A stretch of 64,000 nucleotides of DNA from Sphingobium jiangsuense. Lineage in GTDB: Bacteria; Pseudomonadota; Alphaproteobacteria; Sphingomonadales; Sphingomonadaceae. Below the pieces are notes generated by a model. The model ran no database searches. It saw nothing but the letters and a program-made list of their open reading frames with translations, and was not told where the DNA came from. The stretch lies in the NCBI RefSeq assembly GCF_014196495.1, contig NZ_JACIDT010000020.1, positions 1-64,000 on the forward strand, given 5' to 3'. This document shows, piece by piece, positions 34,477 to 43,746 of the stretch (its first letter is position 1; the number at the start of each line of letters is the position of its first letter). The position numbers and the translations under genes are program-made.

Positions 34477-35313
34477 ATGAGGACATATCTGGCGGGAATG
34501 GCGCTGCTGACAATGTGCGCCTGTTCCCCGGCGCAGAAGGACGCCGCTCCCGCGACCGGCAATGGCGCGGCGCCCGCAACCAACGCGGCGGACATGCCCG
34601 CCGCCGCCCCGACTTCGCAGGGCGCCGGCGGGCAGGACGTGGCGATAAAGCGCGGCGATGAGGCGCTGGAATTCGACTATGGCTGGCCCGGCGCTGCGGC
34701 GGCGGTCGGCCCGCTCGATGCCTGGCTGCGCGCCCATGCGGAGGACCAGTACCGCAAGGCGCTGGCCGAGGCGGAGGAAGGGCGCAAGGCGGCGAAGAGC
34801 GACGGCTATCCGTTCCGCCGCTACAGCTTCGCGCAGCAGTGGGAAAGCGTCGCCGACCTGCCCGGCGTGCTGGTGCTGGAAAGCAGCGGATACAGCTATA
34901 CCGGCGGCGCGCACGGCATGCCGTTCGTCACCTCGCTGATCTGGGATCGCAAGGCGGGCAAGCGGCTGGGCACGGCGGACGTGCTCGACAAGGCGAAGCT
35001 GACGGCGGCGGCGCGCCCGGCATTCTGCGCGGAACTGGACCGGCAACGCGCGGAAAAGCGCGGCGAGCCGGTCGATCCCGATGCGAAGGACGGCATCGCC
35101 GAATTCAACCAGTGCCCGATCATGGCGGAGCAGGAAATCCTGCCCCTGTCCCGCAACGGCAAGGTGCTCGACGCGATACGCGTGGTGATCGGGCCCTATG
35201 TCGCCGGCCCCTATGCGGAAGGCAGCTATGAGATAGACCTGCCCGTCACCCCGGCGATGCTGGAGGCGGTGAAGCAGCCCTATCGCGGCTGGTTCTCGAC
35301 CGGCACGCCGTAA
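34477..35313 (+). CDS. DUF3298/PdaC-type envelope lipoprotein
   Basis: A 278-residue exported protein. The N-terminus ([21 protein letters not shown]) looks like a lipoprotein signal with a non-canonical lipobox ending at C14 or C16. An Ala/Pro-rich linker (about 20-50) follows. The body carries the DUF4163/DUF3298 hallmark [21 protein letters not shown] and a C-terminal [19 protein letters not shown]. Such domains occur in RsiV and PdaC-like envelope proteins; the function here is unknown. Its end overlaps the convergent rimO gene by 34 bp. Confidence 0.85.
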   Translation: MRTYLAGMALLTMCACSPAQKDAAPATGNGAAPATNAADMPAAAPTSQGAGGQDVAIKRGDEALEFDYGWPGAAAAVGPLDAWLRAHAEDQYRKALAEAEEGRKAAKSDGYPFRRYSFAQQWESVADLPGVLVLESSGYSYTGGAHGMPFVTSLIWDRKAGKRLGTADVLDKAKLTAAARPAFCAELDRQRAEKRGEPVDPDAKDGIAEFNQCPIMAEQEILPLSRNGKVLDAIRVVIGPYVAGPYAEGSYEIDLPVTPAMLEAVKQPYRGWFSTGTP

Positions 35314-36653
35314 AGGTCATGCTCGTCGGCATCCTCGATCAGCACGTCGAGGATGTCGCCGGGCTTCAGGTCGGCCCGCCCGATCTGCACGTCGCGCAGG
35401 AACACATTGCCGTCGATCTCCGGCGCGTCGGCCTGAGAGCGGGCGGTGGCGCCGATGCTGCCGTCCTCGTCCATCTCGCCCACCTCGTCGACGATGACGG
35501 GCAGCGTGCGGCCGACCTTCGCCTGCAGGCGGGCGGCGCTGATCGCGGCGGTTTTCTCCATGATGCGGGCGTAGCGCTCTTCCTTCACCTCCTCCGGCAC
35601 CGGGTCGGGCAGGGCGTTGGCGGCGGCGCCCTCGACCGGCTCGAAGCGGAAGGCGCCGACGCGGTCGAGCTGCGCCTCGTCCAGCCAGTCGAGCAGATAC
35701 TGGAAATCCTCCTCCGTTTCGCCGGGGAAGCCGACGACGAAGGAGGAGCGGATCGCGATATCCGGGCAGATATCCCGCCAGCCCCGAATGCGGTCCAGCA
35801 CCTTGGCGTCGTTGGCCGGGCGCTTCATCGCCTTCAGCACCTTCGGGCTGGCATGCTGGAACGGAATGTCGAGATAGGGCGTCAGCTTCCCTTCCGCCAT
35901 CAGCGGGATCACCTGATCCACATGCGGATAGGGATAGACATAATGCAGCCGCGTCCACACGCCGAGGTCGCCGAGCGCGCGGGCGAGGTCGGTCATATGG
36001 GTGCGGATTTCCGCGCCCTTCCACTGGCGCGGCTCGTGGCGCACGTCGACCCCATAGGCGGACGTATCCTGACTGATGACCAGCAGTTCCCGCGTACCCG
36101 CGTGGACCAGCTTTTCCGCCTCGCGCAGCACCGCGTCGATGCGGCGGGACACGAGGTCGCCCCGGATTGACGGGATGATGCAGAAGGAGCAGCGATGGTT
36201 GCAGCCCTCCGAAATCTTCAGATAGCTGTAATGGCGCGGCGTCAGCTTCAGCCCGCCTTCGGGCACCAGATCGACGAAGGCATTGGGCACCGGCGGCGAT
36301 GCCTCATGCACCGCGTTCACCACCGCCTCATATTGATGCGCGCCGGTGACGGCGAGCACCTGAGGGAAGCGGGCGCGGATGACGTCGGCCTCGTTCCCCA
36401 TGCAGCCGGTGACGATGACGCGGCCGTTCTCGGCGATCGCCTCGCCGATCGCCTCCAGGCTTTCCTCCTTCGCGCTGTCGAGGAAACCGCAGGTGTTGAC
36501 GAGCACGACATCGGCGCCCGCATAGTCGGGCGACATCTGATAGCCGTCGGAGCGCAGCTTGGTCAGGATGCGCTCGCTGTCGACCAGGGCCTTGGGACAG
36601 CCGAGCGACACCATGCCGACCTTGGGCGCGGGGGGGATGATTTTCGTTGCCAT
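35280..36653 (-). CDS. rimO: Ribosomal protein S12 methylthiotransferase
   Basis: A 457-residue radical-SAM methylthiotransferase acting on an Asp of ribosomal protein S12. The N-terminal cluster ligands are C19, C55 and C84; the radical SAM motif is C151-x3-C155-x2-C158 in [16 protein letters not shown] domain closes the protein. RimO-specific wording such as [14 protein letters not shown] distinguishes it from MiaB. It probably depends on the Fe-S carrier NfuA. It is alone on its strand; the upstream gap carries a family-2 repeat. Confidence 0.96.
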   Translation of the reverse strand: MATKIIPPAPKVGMVSLGCPKALVDSERILTKLRSDGYQMSPDYAGADVVLVNTCGFLDSAKEESLEAIGEAIAENGRVIVTGCMGNEADVIRARFPQVLAVTGAHQYEAVVNAVHEASPPVPNAFVDLVPEGGLKLTPRHYSYLKISEGCNHRCSFCIIPSIRGDLVSRRIDAVLREAEKLVHAGTRELLVISQDTSAYGVDVRHEPRQWKGAEIRTHMTDLARALGDLGVWTRLHYVYPYPHVDQVIPLMAEGKLTPYLDIPFQHASPKVLKAMKRPANDAKVLDRIRGWRDICPDIAIRSSFVVGFPGETEEDFQYLLDWLDEAQLDRVGAFRFEPVEGAAANALPDPVPEEVKEERYARIMEKTAAISAARLQAKVGRTLPVIVDEVGEMDEDGSIGATARSQADAPEIDGNVFLRDVQIGRADLKPGDILDVLIEDADEHDLYGVPVENQPR

Positions 36654-36764
36654 GATTGAGGTGGCCCATACCCGTTTGCGCGGGAAATGTCACGCGGCGG
36701 GATTGCGTGACAGCGTTTCGGGATGGAGGGCGGGTTTCGGCTTAAAATGGCCCCTTGCCCTTAT

Positions 36765-36876
36765 CGTCAACCCTGAACTTGGTTCAGGGTCCATTTCGCC
36801 GGATTAAGCGTCGGTCTGTTGGGCTTGATGGATGGTGAGCCGAAGGCCAGCACAGCCAAACAAGGTCAGCATGACG
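36765..36876 (+). repeat. Family-2 intergenic repeat, copy 1
   Basis: It starts CGTCAA with a ccctgaac/ttcaggg hairpin (8-nt region CCCTGAACTTGGTTCAGGG), runs through TCCATTTCGCCGGATT and GGGCTTGATGGATG, and ends CAGCATGACG. It is about 80 percent identical by eye to 55127-55237. It shares only the CGTCA/TGACG ends with the two-hairpin family. Confidence 0.8.
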
Positions 36877-36899
36877 GTTGGGCTATGTCGTCCGAACCA

Positions 36900-37949
36900 T
36901 CATAGATCCGCCTCGCCCACCGGGCCGGAGGTCAAAATCTCGATGATCACATCGCCCGCCTGAAGCGCCCGCGCCTCCGGTTCCGCGAAGCTGAACGGCC
37001 GCCCGGCGCGATAGATGCGCACGCCGAGGCCGGATGTAATCGCCCCCAGCGGCTTGCCGACCTCCTCCGCGGTGGCGAGCCGCTCGTTCAGTTGCACCCG
37101 CCCGGCGGACGAGGCGAGGTCGGCGATATAGTCGGCGATATGCGGCCCCGCGCCGCTGCCCGCCAGCAGCAGCCCGGTGAAGCTGACCGGGTTGATCACG
37201 GTCGTTGCCCCCGCCTGCCGCGCGAGCATCTCGTTATCCTCGTTGCGCACGACCACGCTGATCGGCGTGCCGGGCGCCAGATGCCGGGCGGTCAGGGTGA
37301 TGAGGATGCTGGTGTCGTCGCGCCCGGCCGAGATCATGATCGCGCTGGCCAGCGATATGCGCGCGTCGGACAGCGTCCTGTCCCGCGTCGCATCGCCGCG
37401 CAGCACGTTGCACCCCAGCTTTTCCGCCTCCTCCAGCCGGGAGGGCGACGGATCGATCACGACGATCTTTTCCGGCGCTACCCCGCGCGCGATCATCTCG
37501 TTCACGGCCTCGCTGCCGCTGATGCCGAAACCGGCGACGAGGATGTGATCCTGAAGCATCCTTTGTATGCGGGCCATGCGCCACCTGTAGAGCGATTTGC
37601 GGATAACGAAGCTATAGGCCGTGCCGAGAAAGATCAGCCAGAAAATCAGCCGGATCGGCGTCACCACGAAGGTTTCGAACAACCGCGCTTCCGGGCTGAC
37701 CGGCACGATGTCGCCATAGCCCACCGTCGTCACCGTGACGGTGGTGAAATAGAGCACGTCGATGAAGCTGATCCGGTTGTCCAGCGAATCGTGCAGGCCG
37801 TCGCGATAGATCCAGTGCACGACGAGGACGACGCCGAACAGCGCGACGATCACCCCGACCCGCGCCAGCAGGTCGAGCCACACCGGCACCGAGGAGCGCC
37901 GTTGCAGGAAATGAGAGAAATCATCCCTGCGAGGCATCCTCAGGCGCAT
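36900..37949 (-). CDS. Two-TM potassium channel with RCK (TrkA-N) domain
   Basis: A 349-residue ion-channel protein. The first membrane helix is about 27-48, followed by the pore loop with K+ selectivity filter TVGYGD at 75-80 and a second helix about 95-120. A cytosolic Rossmann-type RCK domain follows from about 134 (ILVAGFGISGSEAVNEMI), and a TrkA-C-like end with YRAGRPFSFAEPEA. It is expected to form a ligand-gated K+ channel in the inner membrane. It lies 3 bp downstream of surE, so it is likely cotranscribed with serS and surE. Confidence 0.93.
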   Translation of the reverse strand: MRLRMPRRDDFSHFLQRRSSVPVWLDLLARVGVIVALFGVVLVVHWIYRDGLHDSLDNRISFIDVLYFTTVTVTTVGYGDIVPVSPEARLFETFVVTPIRLIFWLIFLGTAYSFVIRKSLYRWRMARIQRMLQDHILVAGFGISGSEAVNEMIARGVAPEKIVVIDPSPSRLEEAEKLGCNVLRGDATRDRTLSDARISLASAIMISAGRDDTSILITLTARHLAPGTPISVVVRNEDNEMLARQAGATTVINPVSFTGLLLAGSGAGPHIADYIADLASSAGRVQLNERLATAEEVGKPLGAITSGLGVRIYRAGRPFSFAEPEARALQAGDVIIEILTSGPVGEADL

Positions 37950-37952
37950 GGG

Positions 37953-38713
37953 TCAGCCCAGCGCCTTTTCCAGCGCGGCCATCGACCGGTCGTGCGTCAG
38001 GTCGAAATGCAGCGGTGTCACCGCGATATAGCCCGCGCGGATCGCCTCCAGATCGCTGCCTTCCGGCGCGCTGTCGCTCAGCCCCAGGCCGAACCAGTAA
38101 TAGCGGAAACCGCGCGGGTCGGTGCCTTCCACCACCTTGGTGCGGCCGGGCGTGTGAAAGCCCTGGCGCACCACGCGCACGCCCTTCACCCTGTCCGGGT
38201 CGATGGCGGGGAAATTGACGTTGACCAGCATGCGCGGGTCGTGCGGCACGGTGAGCAGCGGGCGCAGCACCTTCTCCCCCCAGGCCTGCGCGCAGGCGAA
38301 GGGGACGTCGTTGCCCATGCCCTCGCGCGAATAGACCTGGCTGAGCGCGATCGAGCGGATGCCCGAAATCGCCCCTTCCATCGCGGCGGAGACGGTGCCG
38401 GAATAGGTGACGTCCTCGGCCAGGTTGGCGCCGCGATTGACGCCGGAGAGGACGAGATCGGGCGGGCAGTCCTTCATCAGATGGCTGACCGCCATCATAA
38501 CGGCGTCGGTCGGCGTGCCGGTGACGCTGTAATGCCGCTCGCCATGCTTGCGGATGCGCAGCGGGCGGGTGAGGGTGAGGCTGTGGCCCGCGCCGGATTG
38601 CTCCTCCGACGGCGCGACGATCCAGATATCGTCGGACAGGGTGCGGGCGATCGCCTCCAGCACCTTGAGGCCGGGCGCGTGGACGCCATCGTCATTGGTG
38701 AGCAGGATACGCA

Positions 38714-38714
<1 letters not shown>
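37953..38714 (-). CDS. surE: 5'/3'-nucleotidase SurE
   Basis: A 253-residue metal-dependent survival-protein phosphatase that hydrolyses nucleoside monophosphates. The N-terminal metal site ILLTNDDGVHAPG (D8, D9), the conserved SGAGHSLTL and LVLSGVNRGANLAEDVTYSGTVSAAMEG are all present. The ATG at 38714 shares one base with the serS stop (TGATG), indicating tight coupling. Order serS-surE is common in alphaproteobacteria; here a K+ channel follows. Confidence 0.96.
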
Positions 38715-40173
<1,459 letters not shown>

Positions 40174-40202
40174 ATTCCTGTTCCGGTCGCGGATGGCGGC
40201 TT

Positions 40203-41177
40203 TCAGGCCTCCGCCGCTTCCCCGTTGCGGGCGGTGAACCGGCGCCGGGCCATCAGCGCCGCGGCCGCCGCGCCGAACAGCAGGATCATCGGCGGCGCGG
40301 GCACGTCGGTGCCGCCCGTGCTCGACGAGGTCGAGGAACTGGTCGAGCTGGAGGTCGATGTCGAAGACGAAGTCGAGGTGCTCGACGTGCTGGTCGATCC
40401 GCCGAAGCTCGAACTGGAAGAGGTCGAGCTGGAGGTCGAGGACGACGAGGTCACATTGCCCGACGACGAGGAAGAGGTCGACGTGCTCGAACTGACATTG
40501 CCGGACGACGAGGAGGTCGAGCTGACATTGCCCGAGGAGGTGCTGGTGCTCGACGTCGAGGAGACGCCCCCGGTCGAGGTGCTCGATGTCGAGGAAACCC
40601 CGCCCGTCGACGTGCTGGAGGTCGAGGAAACGCCGCCCGTCGTGGAGGAGACGCCGCCGGTGGACGTGCTCGACGTGGAGGAAACGCCCCCGGTCGTCGA
40701 GGAGATGCCACCCGTGCTGCTGCTGGTCGATCCGCCGCTGGTGCTGGTGCTGGTCGACCCGCCGGTGCTGGAAATCACCACGGTGGCCCCGCCACCGCCG
40801 CCGCTGCCGCCGAAGAAGCCGCCGAAAAATCCACCACTGCCGCCGATATAGCCGCCGCCGCTGCCGCCGATCACCACCGGCGCCGCGCCGCCGCCCGTTG
40901 CCGGCGCGGGCATCGCCGCCGGGGCGACCATCGCCATCGGCACGGGCACGGGGGCCGGCTGAGTCGTGGTCGTCACCGTCCTGACGGGCACGGGGCGGGG
41001 CGTATATTGCGGCCGCTTCGCGACGATGCGCTTCCGGGGCGCGACATATTTCTTGCTCTTGGTCGATTTGACGACCGCCGGGCGGGGTGATTCGGCCACA
41101 TGAACCGCGCCGCCGCCGATGATGGCGCCGCCGCATGCATAGGCGCACAGTTTAGCAAGTGCCATTCTTACCGACAT
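40203..41177 (-). CDS. Ser/Thr-repeat secreted protein with PEP-CTERM-like tail
   Basis: A 324-residue low-complexity protein. It has an N-terminal hydrophobic signal-like segment (6-28, ending AVHVA), a Lys/Arg/Pro-rich part (36-70) and a Pro/Ala/Val segment (74-100). A Gly-rich part (104-130) precedes a Ser/Thr/Gly repeat region (136-290) built from units such as GGVSSTSSTST. The tail DVPAPPMILLFGAAAAALMARRRF (291-314) has a VPxP start, a hydrophobic helix and a basic stop. This is the layout of PEP-CTERM/VPxP sorting signals. I infer a surface or matrix protein. No exosortase gene is visible in the window. The repeat region is also open on the opposite strand. Confidence 0.75.
   Translation of the reverse strand: MSVRMALAKLCAYACGGAIIGGGAVHVAESPRPAVVKSTKSKKYVAPRKRIVAKRPQYTPRPVPVRTVTTTTQPAPVPVPMAMVAPAAMPAPATGGGAAPVVIGGSGGGYIGGSGGFFGGFFGGSGGGGGATVVISSTGGSTSTSTSGGSTSSSTGGISSTTGGVSSTSSTSTGGVSSTTGGVSSTSSTSTGGVSSTSSTSTGGVSSTSSTSTSSGNVSSTSSSSGNVSSSTSTSSSSSGNVTSSSSTSSSTSSSSSFGGSTSTSSTSTSSSTSTSSSTSSSTSSSTGGTDVPAPPMILLFGAAAAALMARRRFTARNGEAAEA
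40308..40772 (-). repeat. In-gene tandem repeats coding Ser/Thr/Gly units
   Basis: Degenerate 33-bp tandem units coding GGVSSTSSTST, with shorter GGVSSTT and SSGNVSST variants, span residues 136-290 of the secreted protein. Copy number looks prone to slippage. The tract's biased composition keeps the opposite strand open, giving a Val/Glu/Asp-rich shadow frame. Confidence 0.8.
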
Positions 41178-41584
41178 TTTTCCGTCTCACCCACTTGAGA
41201 TGATGGCGCTACGCCATGATCTTCTTTTATCCCTGTCCCACGCTTCGGGTATCACCATAAACACGAAATATAGCGTTAATCGCAACGTCATTAACTCTGT
41301 TTTTCGATGTTGACTGCAAGAATTTACGAATTTCCGTGGCCCTGAGCCCAAAACTGTCCCTAAGCGGCACAGATCGCCCTTCCGGTGCAGCCCCGGTTAA
41401 GCCTTTCGGGAGTATGGCTTCCCCCGCTTCCGGCCGGGCCGGGTCATGCATGCCTTCTTGTGTGAGAACCATGGCATGGCTATAGGCGCCTCCACCCATG
41501 TGTGGCAGGTCATCGCGGGGATTCGCGGGAAGAGTGCCTTGGCTTGCGGCACGGTATCGATATCTTGGTGATCGCGGAGAAGTC
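41178..41584. other. Divergent intergenic region upstream of dksA
   Basis: A 407-bp gap between the Ser/Thr-rich gene (leftward) and dksA (rightward). Around 41220-41340 it is noticeably less GC-rich than the surroundings and probably contains both promoters. A minus-strand open frame through the region lacks any domain and is not called. No repeat or RNA gene is recognised. Confidence 0.4.
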
Positions 41585-41998
41585 ATGACCAATCTGCCCG
41601 AAGGCTACCGTCCCTCTCCTGACGAAGAGTTCATGAACCCCCTTCAACTGGAATATTTCCGGCGGCGGTTGCTGGACTGGAAGAAGGAGATTTTGTCGGA
41701 GGCGGAAAACACGCTGGCGGTGTTGCAGAATGAACCGTTGCGCGAACCCGACATGAACGACCGCGCGTCCAGCGAAACCGACTGGTCCATCGAATTGCGC
41801 ACGCGCGACCGGCAGCGCAAGCTCATCTCCAAGATCGACGCGGCGCTGCGCCGGATCGACGATGGCGAATATGGCTATTGCGAGGTGACCGGCGAGCCGA
41901 TCTCGCTCGGTCGTCTGGAAGCCCGCCCGATCGCAACGATGACGCTGGAGGCGCAGGAGCGTCATGAGCGGCAGGAGAAAATCTCCCGCGACGATTGA
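41585..41998 (+). CDS. dksA: DksA, RNA polymerase-binding transcription factor
   Basis: A 137-residue DksA/TraR-family protein that works with ppGpp on RNA polymerase. A helical coiled coil (about 20-90) has the tip motif DMNDRA (D56, D59, A61) needed for activity. A C-terminal globular part contains GRLEARPIA. Of the four classical zinc cysteines only C99 remains; the others are T102, T120 and A123. Single-Cys DksA proteins are known from alphaproteobacteria. The ATG at 41585 was chosen; the frame extends to 41498 without homology. No partner operon genes. Confidence 0.94.
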   Translation: MTNLPEGYRPSPDEEFMNPLQLEYFRRRLLDWKKEILSEAENTLAVLQNEPLREPDMNDRASSETDWSIELRTRDRQRKLISKIDAALRRIDDGEYGYCEVTGEPISLGRLEARPIATMTLEAQERHERQEKISRDD

Positions 41999-42063
41999 CC
42001 CACGCGGGAAAAGGGCATTCTCGCGAGCCCGCGCGGAGGCGGGCATTAACGCAGCGCCCGCGA

Positions 42064-42081
42064 CGCCGCAGTTTTGCGGCG
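42064..42081 (+). terminator. Hairpin downstream of dksA
   Basis: A 6-bp perfect stem (cgccgc/gcggcg) with a 6-nt loop (agtttt), about 65 bp after the dksA stop. There is no T-run after the stem, so it is a weak or factor-assisted terminator candidate. Confidence 0.4.
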
Positions 42082-42222
42082 CTACCTGATCGGCCTCTTA
42101 CAGATTGGATATTCCGGCCGCCGCTCCGATATGGTCCGCGCCGTCCGCGGAAAGCGGCCCGCCGGAGCGGATAGGCGGGAACCCGCCTCGAACCGAAGCG
42201 TTACCCGGACGTTCATTGCCTC

Positions 42223-42274
42223 CTCGATGCCGGGGAACGGGTCGTCAAGCGGCCGATCACTCCCCGGCATCGAG
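42223..42274. repeat. 14-bp perfect inverted repeat
   Basis: The left arm 42223-42236 (ctcgatgccgggga) is the exact reverse complement of the right arm 42261-42274, separated by 24 nt. The stem is too long and perfect to be ordinary. It could be a terminator, an RNA structural element or a dyad operator. Confidence 0.7.
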
Positions 42275-42458
42275 TCGGAACCCTTGACCACCCTGCCGAT
42301 ATGGCGGCAGATCATGAACCGCAACGCTCTCGCATTGGCGCTGTCCAAAGGTCGCAAAGGCGCACCCGATGACGGGCATGTCCCTGCAACACGGGGACAG
42401 ATGCTTGCGGTCTTTTCCGCTCTCGGCAGGGTGGCTTTCCCGCAGATGCGGGAAGGCG

Positions 42459-42614
42459 TCAGCTGTTGCCGAGCGACTCTTTCAGCCGCAGTTTCTGCTT
42501 TTTCAGTTCGGTCAGCCGGAACGCGTCCGGCATCGGCCGACTCAGCTCGTGGCGGATCGTCGCCTTGAGCGCGTCATGCTTGGCACGAAGGGCAGAAATG
42601 TGGCTGTTTTCCAT
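42459..42614 (-). CDS. DUF465 (YdcH-like) small protein
   Basis: A 51-residue helical protein, below common length cut-offs: MENSHISALRAKHDALKATI, then a loop, and LTELKKQKLRLKESLGNS. It has the DUF465/YdcH pattern, in which HxxLdxxI in the first helix is followed by LKKxKLxLKD in the second. Function is unknown. A second DUF465 gene starts 197 bp away in divergent orientation, a common arrangement in alphaproteobacteria. Codon usage and the family match make it real. Confidence 0.85.
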   Translation of the reverse strand: MENSHISALRAKHDALKATIRHELSRPMPDAFRLTELKKQKLRLKESLGNS

Positions 42615-42811
42615 GACTTTCTCCATGAAATGGGCGTCGGGAAATTTCAGTAGAACATGATTCGCGGGGAATGTCTCCCTCTCATTTGGGGAGGGGGAGA
42701 TGGGGCGCGTTTTTGCTGCGGTATGTCGAGCGCCATCCGCTTTTTCCCTCGCGCTGCGGCTGCTGTTTTCGGCACTGGACCCGCGCCGCGCATATCGGTT
42801 ATCCCGGTGCC

Positions 42812-43009
42812 ATGAACCCCGAAGAAACCATGCGCCGGATCGAACTGCTGAAGCAGGAGCATCGTGACCTCGACACCGCCATCACCGCGCTGGCGCACAG
42901 CAGCCTGGCCGATCAGTTGCAGCTTGCCCGGCTGAAGAAGCGCAAGCTGATGCTGCGCGACGAGATCGCCCTGCTGGAGGATACGCTGATCCCCGACATC
43001 ATTGCCTGA
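42812..43009 (+). CDS. DUF465 (YdcH-like) small protein
   Basis: A 65-residue helical hairpin protein (MNPEETMRRIELLKQEHRDL ... LARLKKRKLMLRDEIALLED). It matches the DUF465/YdcH pattern better than its divergent neighbour at 42459. Start at the ATG 42812; the open frame extends upstream to 42671 but without homology. The family has no assigned biochemical function. It precedes the rcdA-like gene by 123 bp on the same strand. Confidence 0.88.
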   Translation: MNPEETMRRIELLKQEHRDLDTAITALAHSSLADQLQLARLKKRKLMLRDEIALLEDTLIPDIIA

Positions 43010-43132
43010 CGCCGGGCGGATCGGGGGGCAGGACGTATCGTATCGGGACATTGCATGGCGCCGGGGTGCGGCAACCGGGCGTTAACCATGAAGCCCTGCT
43101 GACAAATGCCGGGCGATGTGCGACTTTTCCTT

Positions 43133-43624
43133 ATGTCCACGGTCGAATCCCTTGATCCTGAACTCTATTCCCGCCTCGTCGACAATCTGTACGTCGAGGC
43201 GATGGTGCTGGCCGACGAGGCCCGCGCCTATTTTGACGGGCCGGGAATGGAGGATCGGGAACGGCTTGGCGCGATCGTGCGTCTTTCCTTCGCCTGCGAA
43301 TCGCTCAAGGTGACGACCCGCCTCATGCACGTCATCGCCTGGTTGCTGACCCAGAAAGCGTGGCGGCGGGGAGAAGTCGGCCGGGATGTGCTGGAAAGCG
43401 AGCAATATCGGCTGGGCGAGGCCGCCCCGAGCGAGGCGGCGGCGGTCGATGCCATGCCGGCCCGCGCGCGTGCGCTGGTCCAGGACAGCCAGTCCCTCTA
43501 CGATCGCGTCCGGCGCTTGCAGGAGCGGAACCGCCGGACGGCGTCCGCGCCGGAAAAAGCGGGCGATGGTGTGGCCCCCGGTCCGGCGCGGGAATTGCTT
43601 GCCCGTCTGGAACGCTCGTTCTGA
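43133..43624 (+). CDS. DUF1465 protein, RcdA-like CtrA-degradation adaptor
   Basis: A 163-residue helical protein of the DUF1465 family. Its best-known member, Caulobacter RcdA, helps ClpXP degrade the cell-cycle regulator CtrA. The conserved part is VDNLYVEAMVLADEARAYFD followed by SFACESLKVTTRLMHVIAWLLTQKA. A variable, probably disordered C-terminus ends in a short helix. I chose the ATG at 43133; a start at 43106 is in frame. Whether it serves CtrA turnover here is inferred from the family only. Confidence 0.85.
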   Translation: MSTVESLDPELYSRLVDNLYVEAMVLADEARAYFDGPGMEDRERLGAIVRLSFACESLKVTTRLMHVIAWLLTQKAWRRGEVGRDVLESEQYRLGEAAPSEAAAVDAMPARARALVQDSQSLYDRVRRLQERNRRTASAPEKAGDGVAPGPARELLARLERSF

Positions 43625-43746
43625 CGGAAACCCGGCGTTTTTCTACAGGCCGAGATTGCGCGCCGCGCCTTGCCCGGATAAGCATGGCGGCCATGTTTGA
43701 TATCCGGCCCGCCGATGACCGGCATGAAAAGCGCAGAATCGAACAG

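Larger units (their letters stand above)
41999..42458. other. Long non-coding stretch with inverted repeats
   Basis: This 460-bp gap between dksA and the DUF465 gene has no convincing reading frame. It contains a short hairpin (42064-42081, cgccgc/gcggcg with a T-rich loop) that may terminate dksA. It also holds a long perfect inverted repeat (42223-42274, separate entry). A structured RNA is conceivable but I recognise no known class. Confidence 0.5.

Noticed and set aside
41227-41592. A 121-codon minus-strand frame in the dksA upstream gap
   Set aside because: No motif, weak start, and it would leave no promoter space; the lower-GC stretch looks regulatory.
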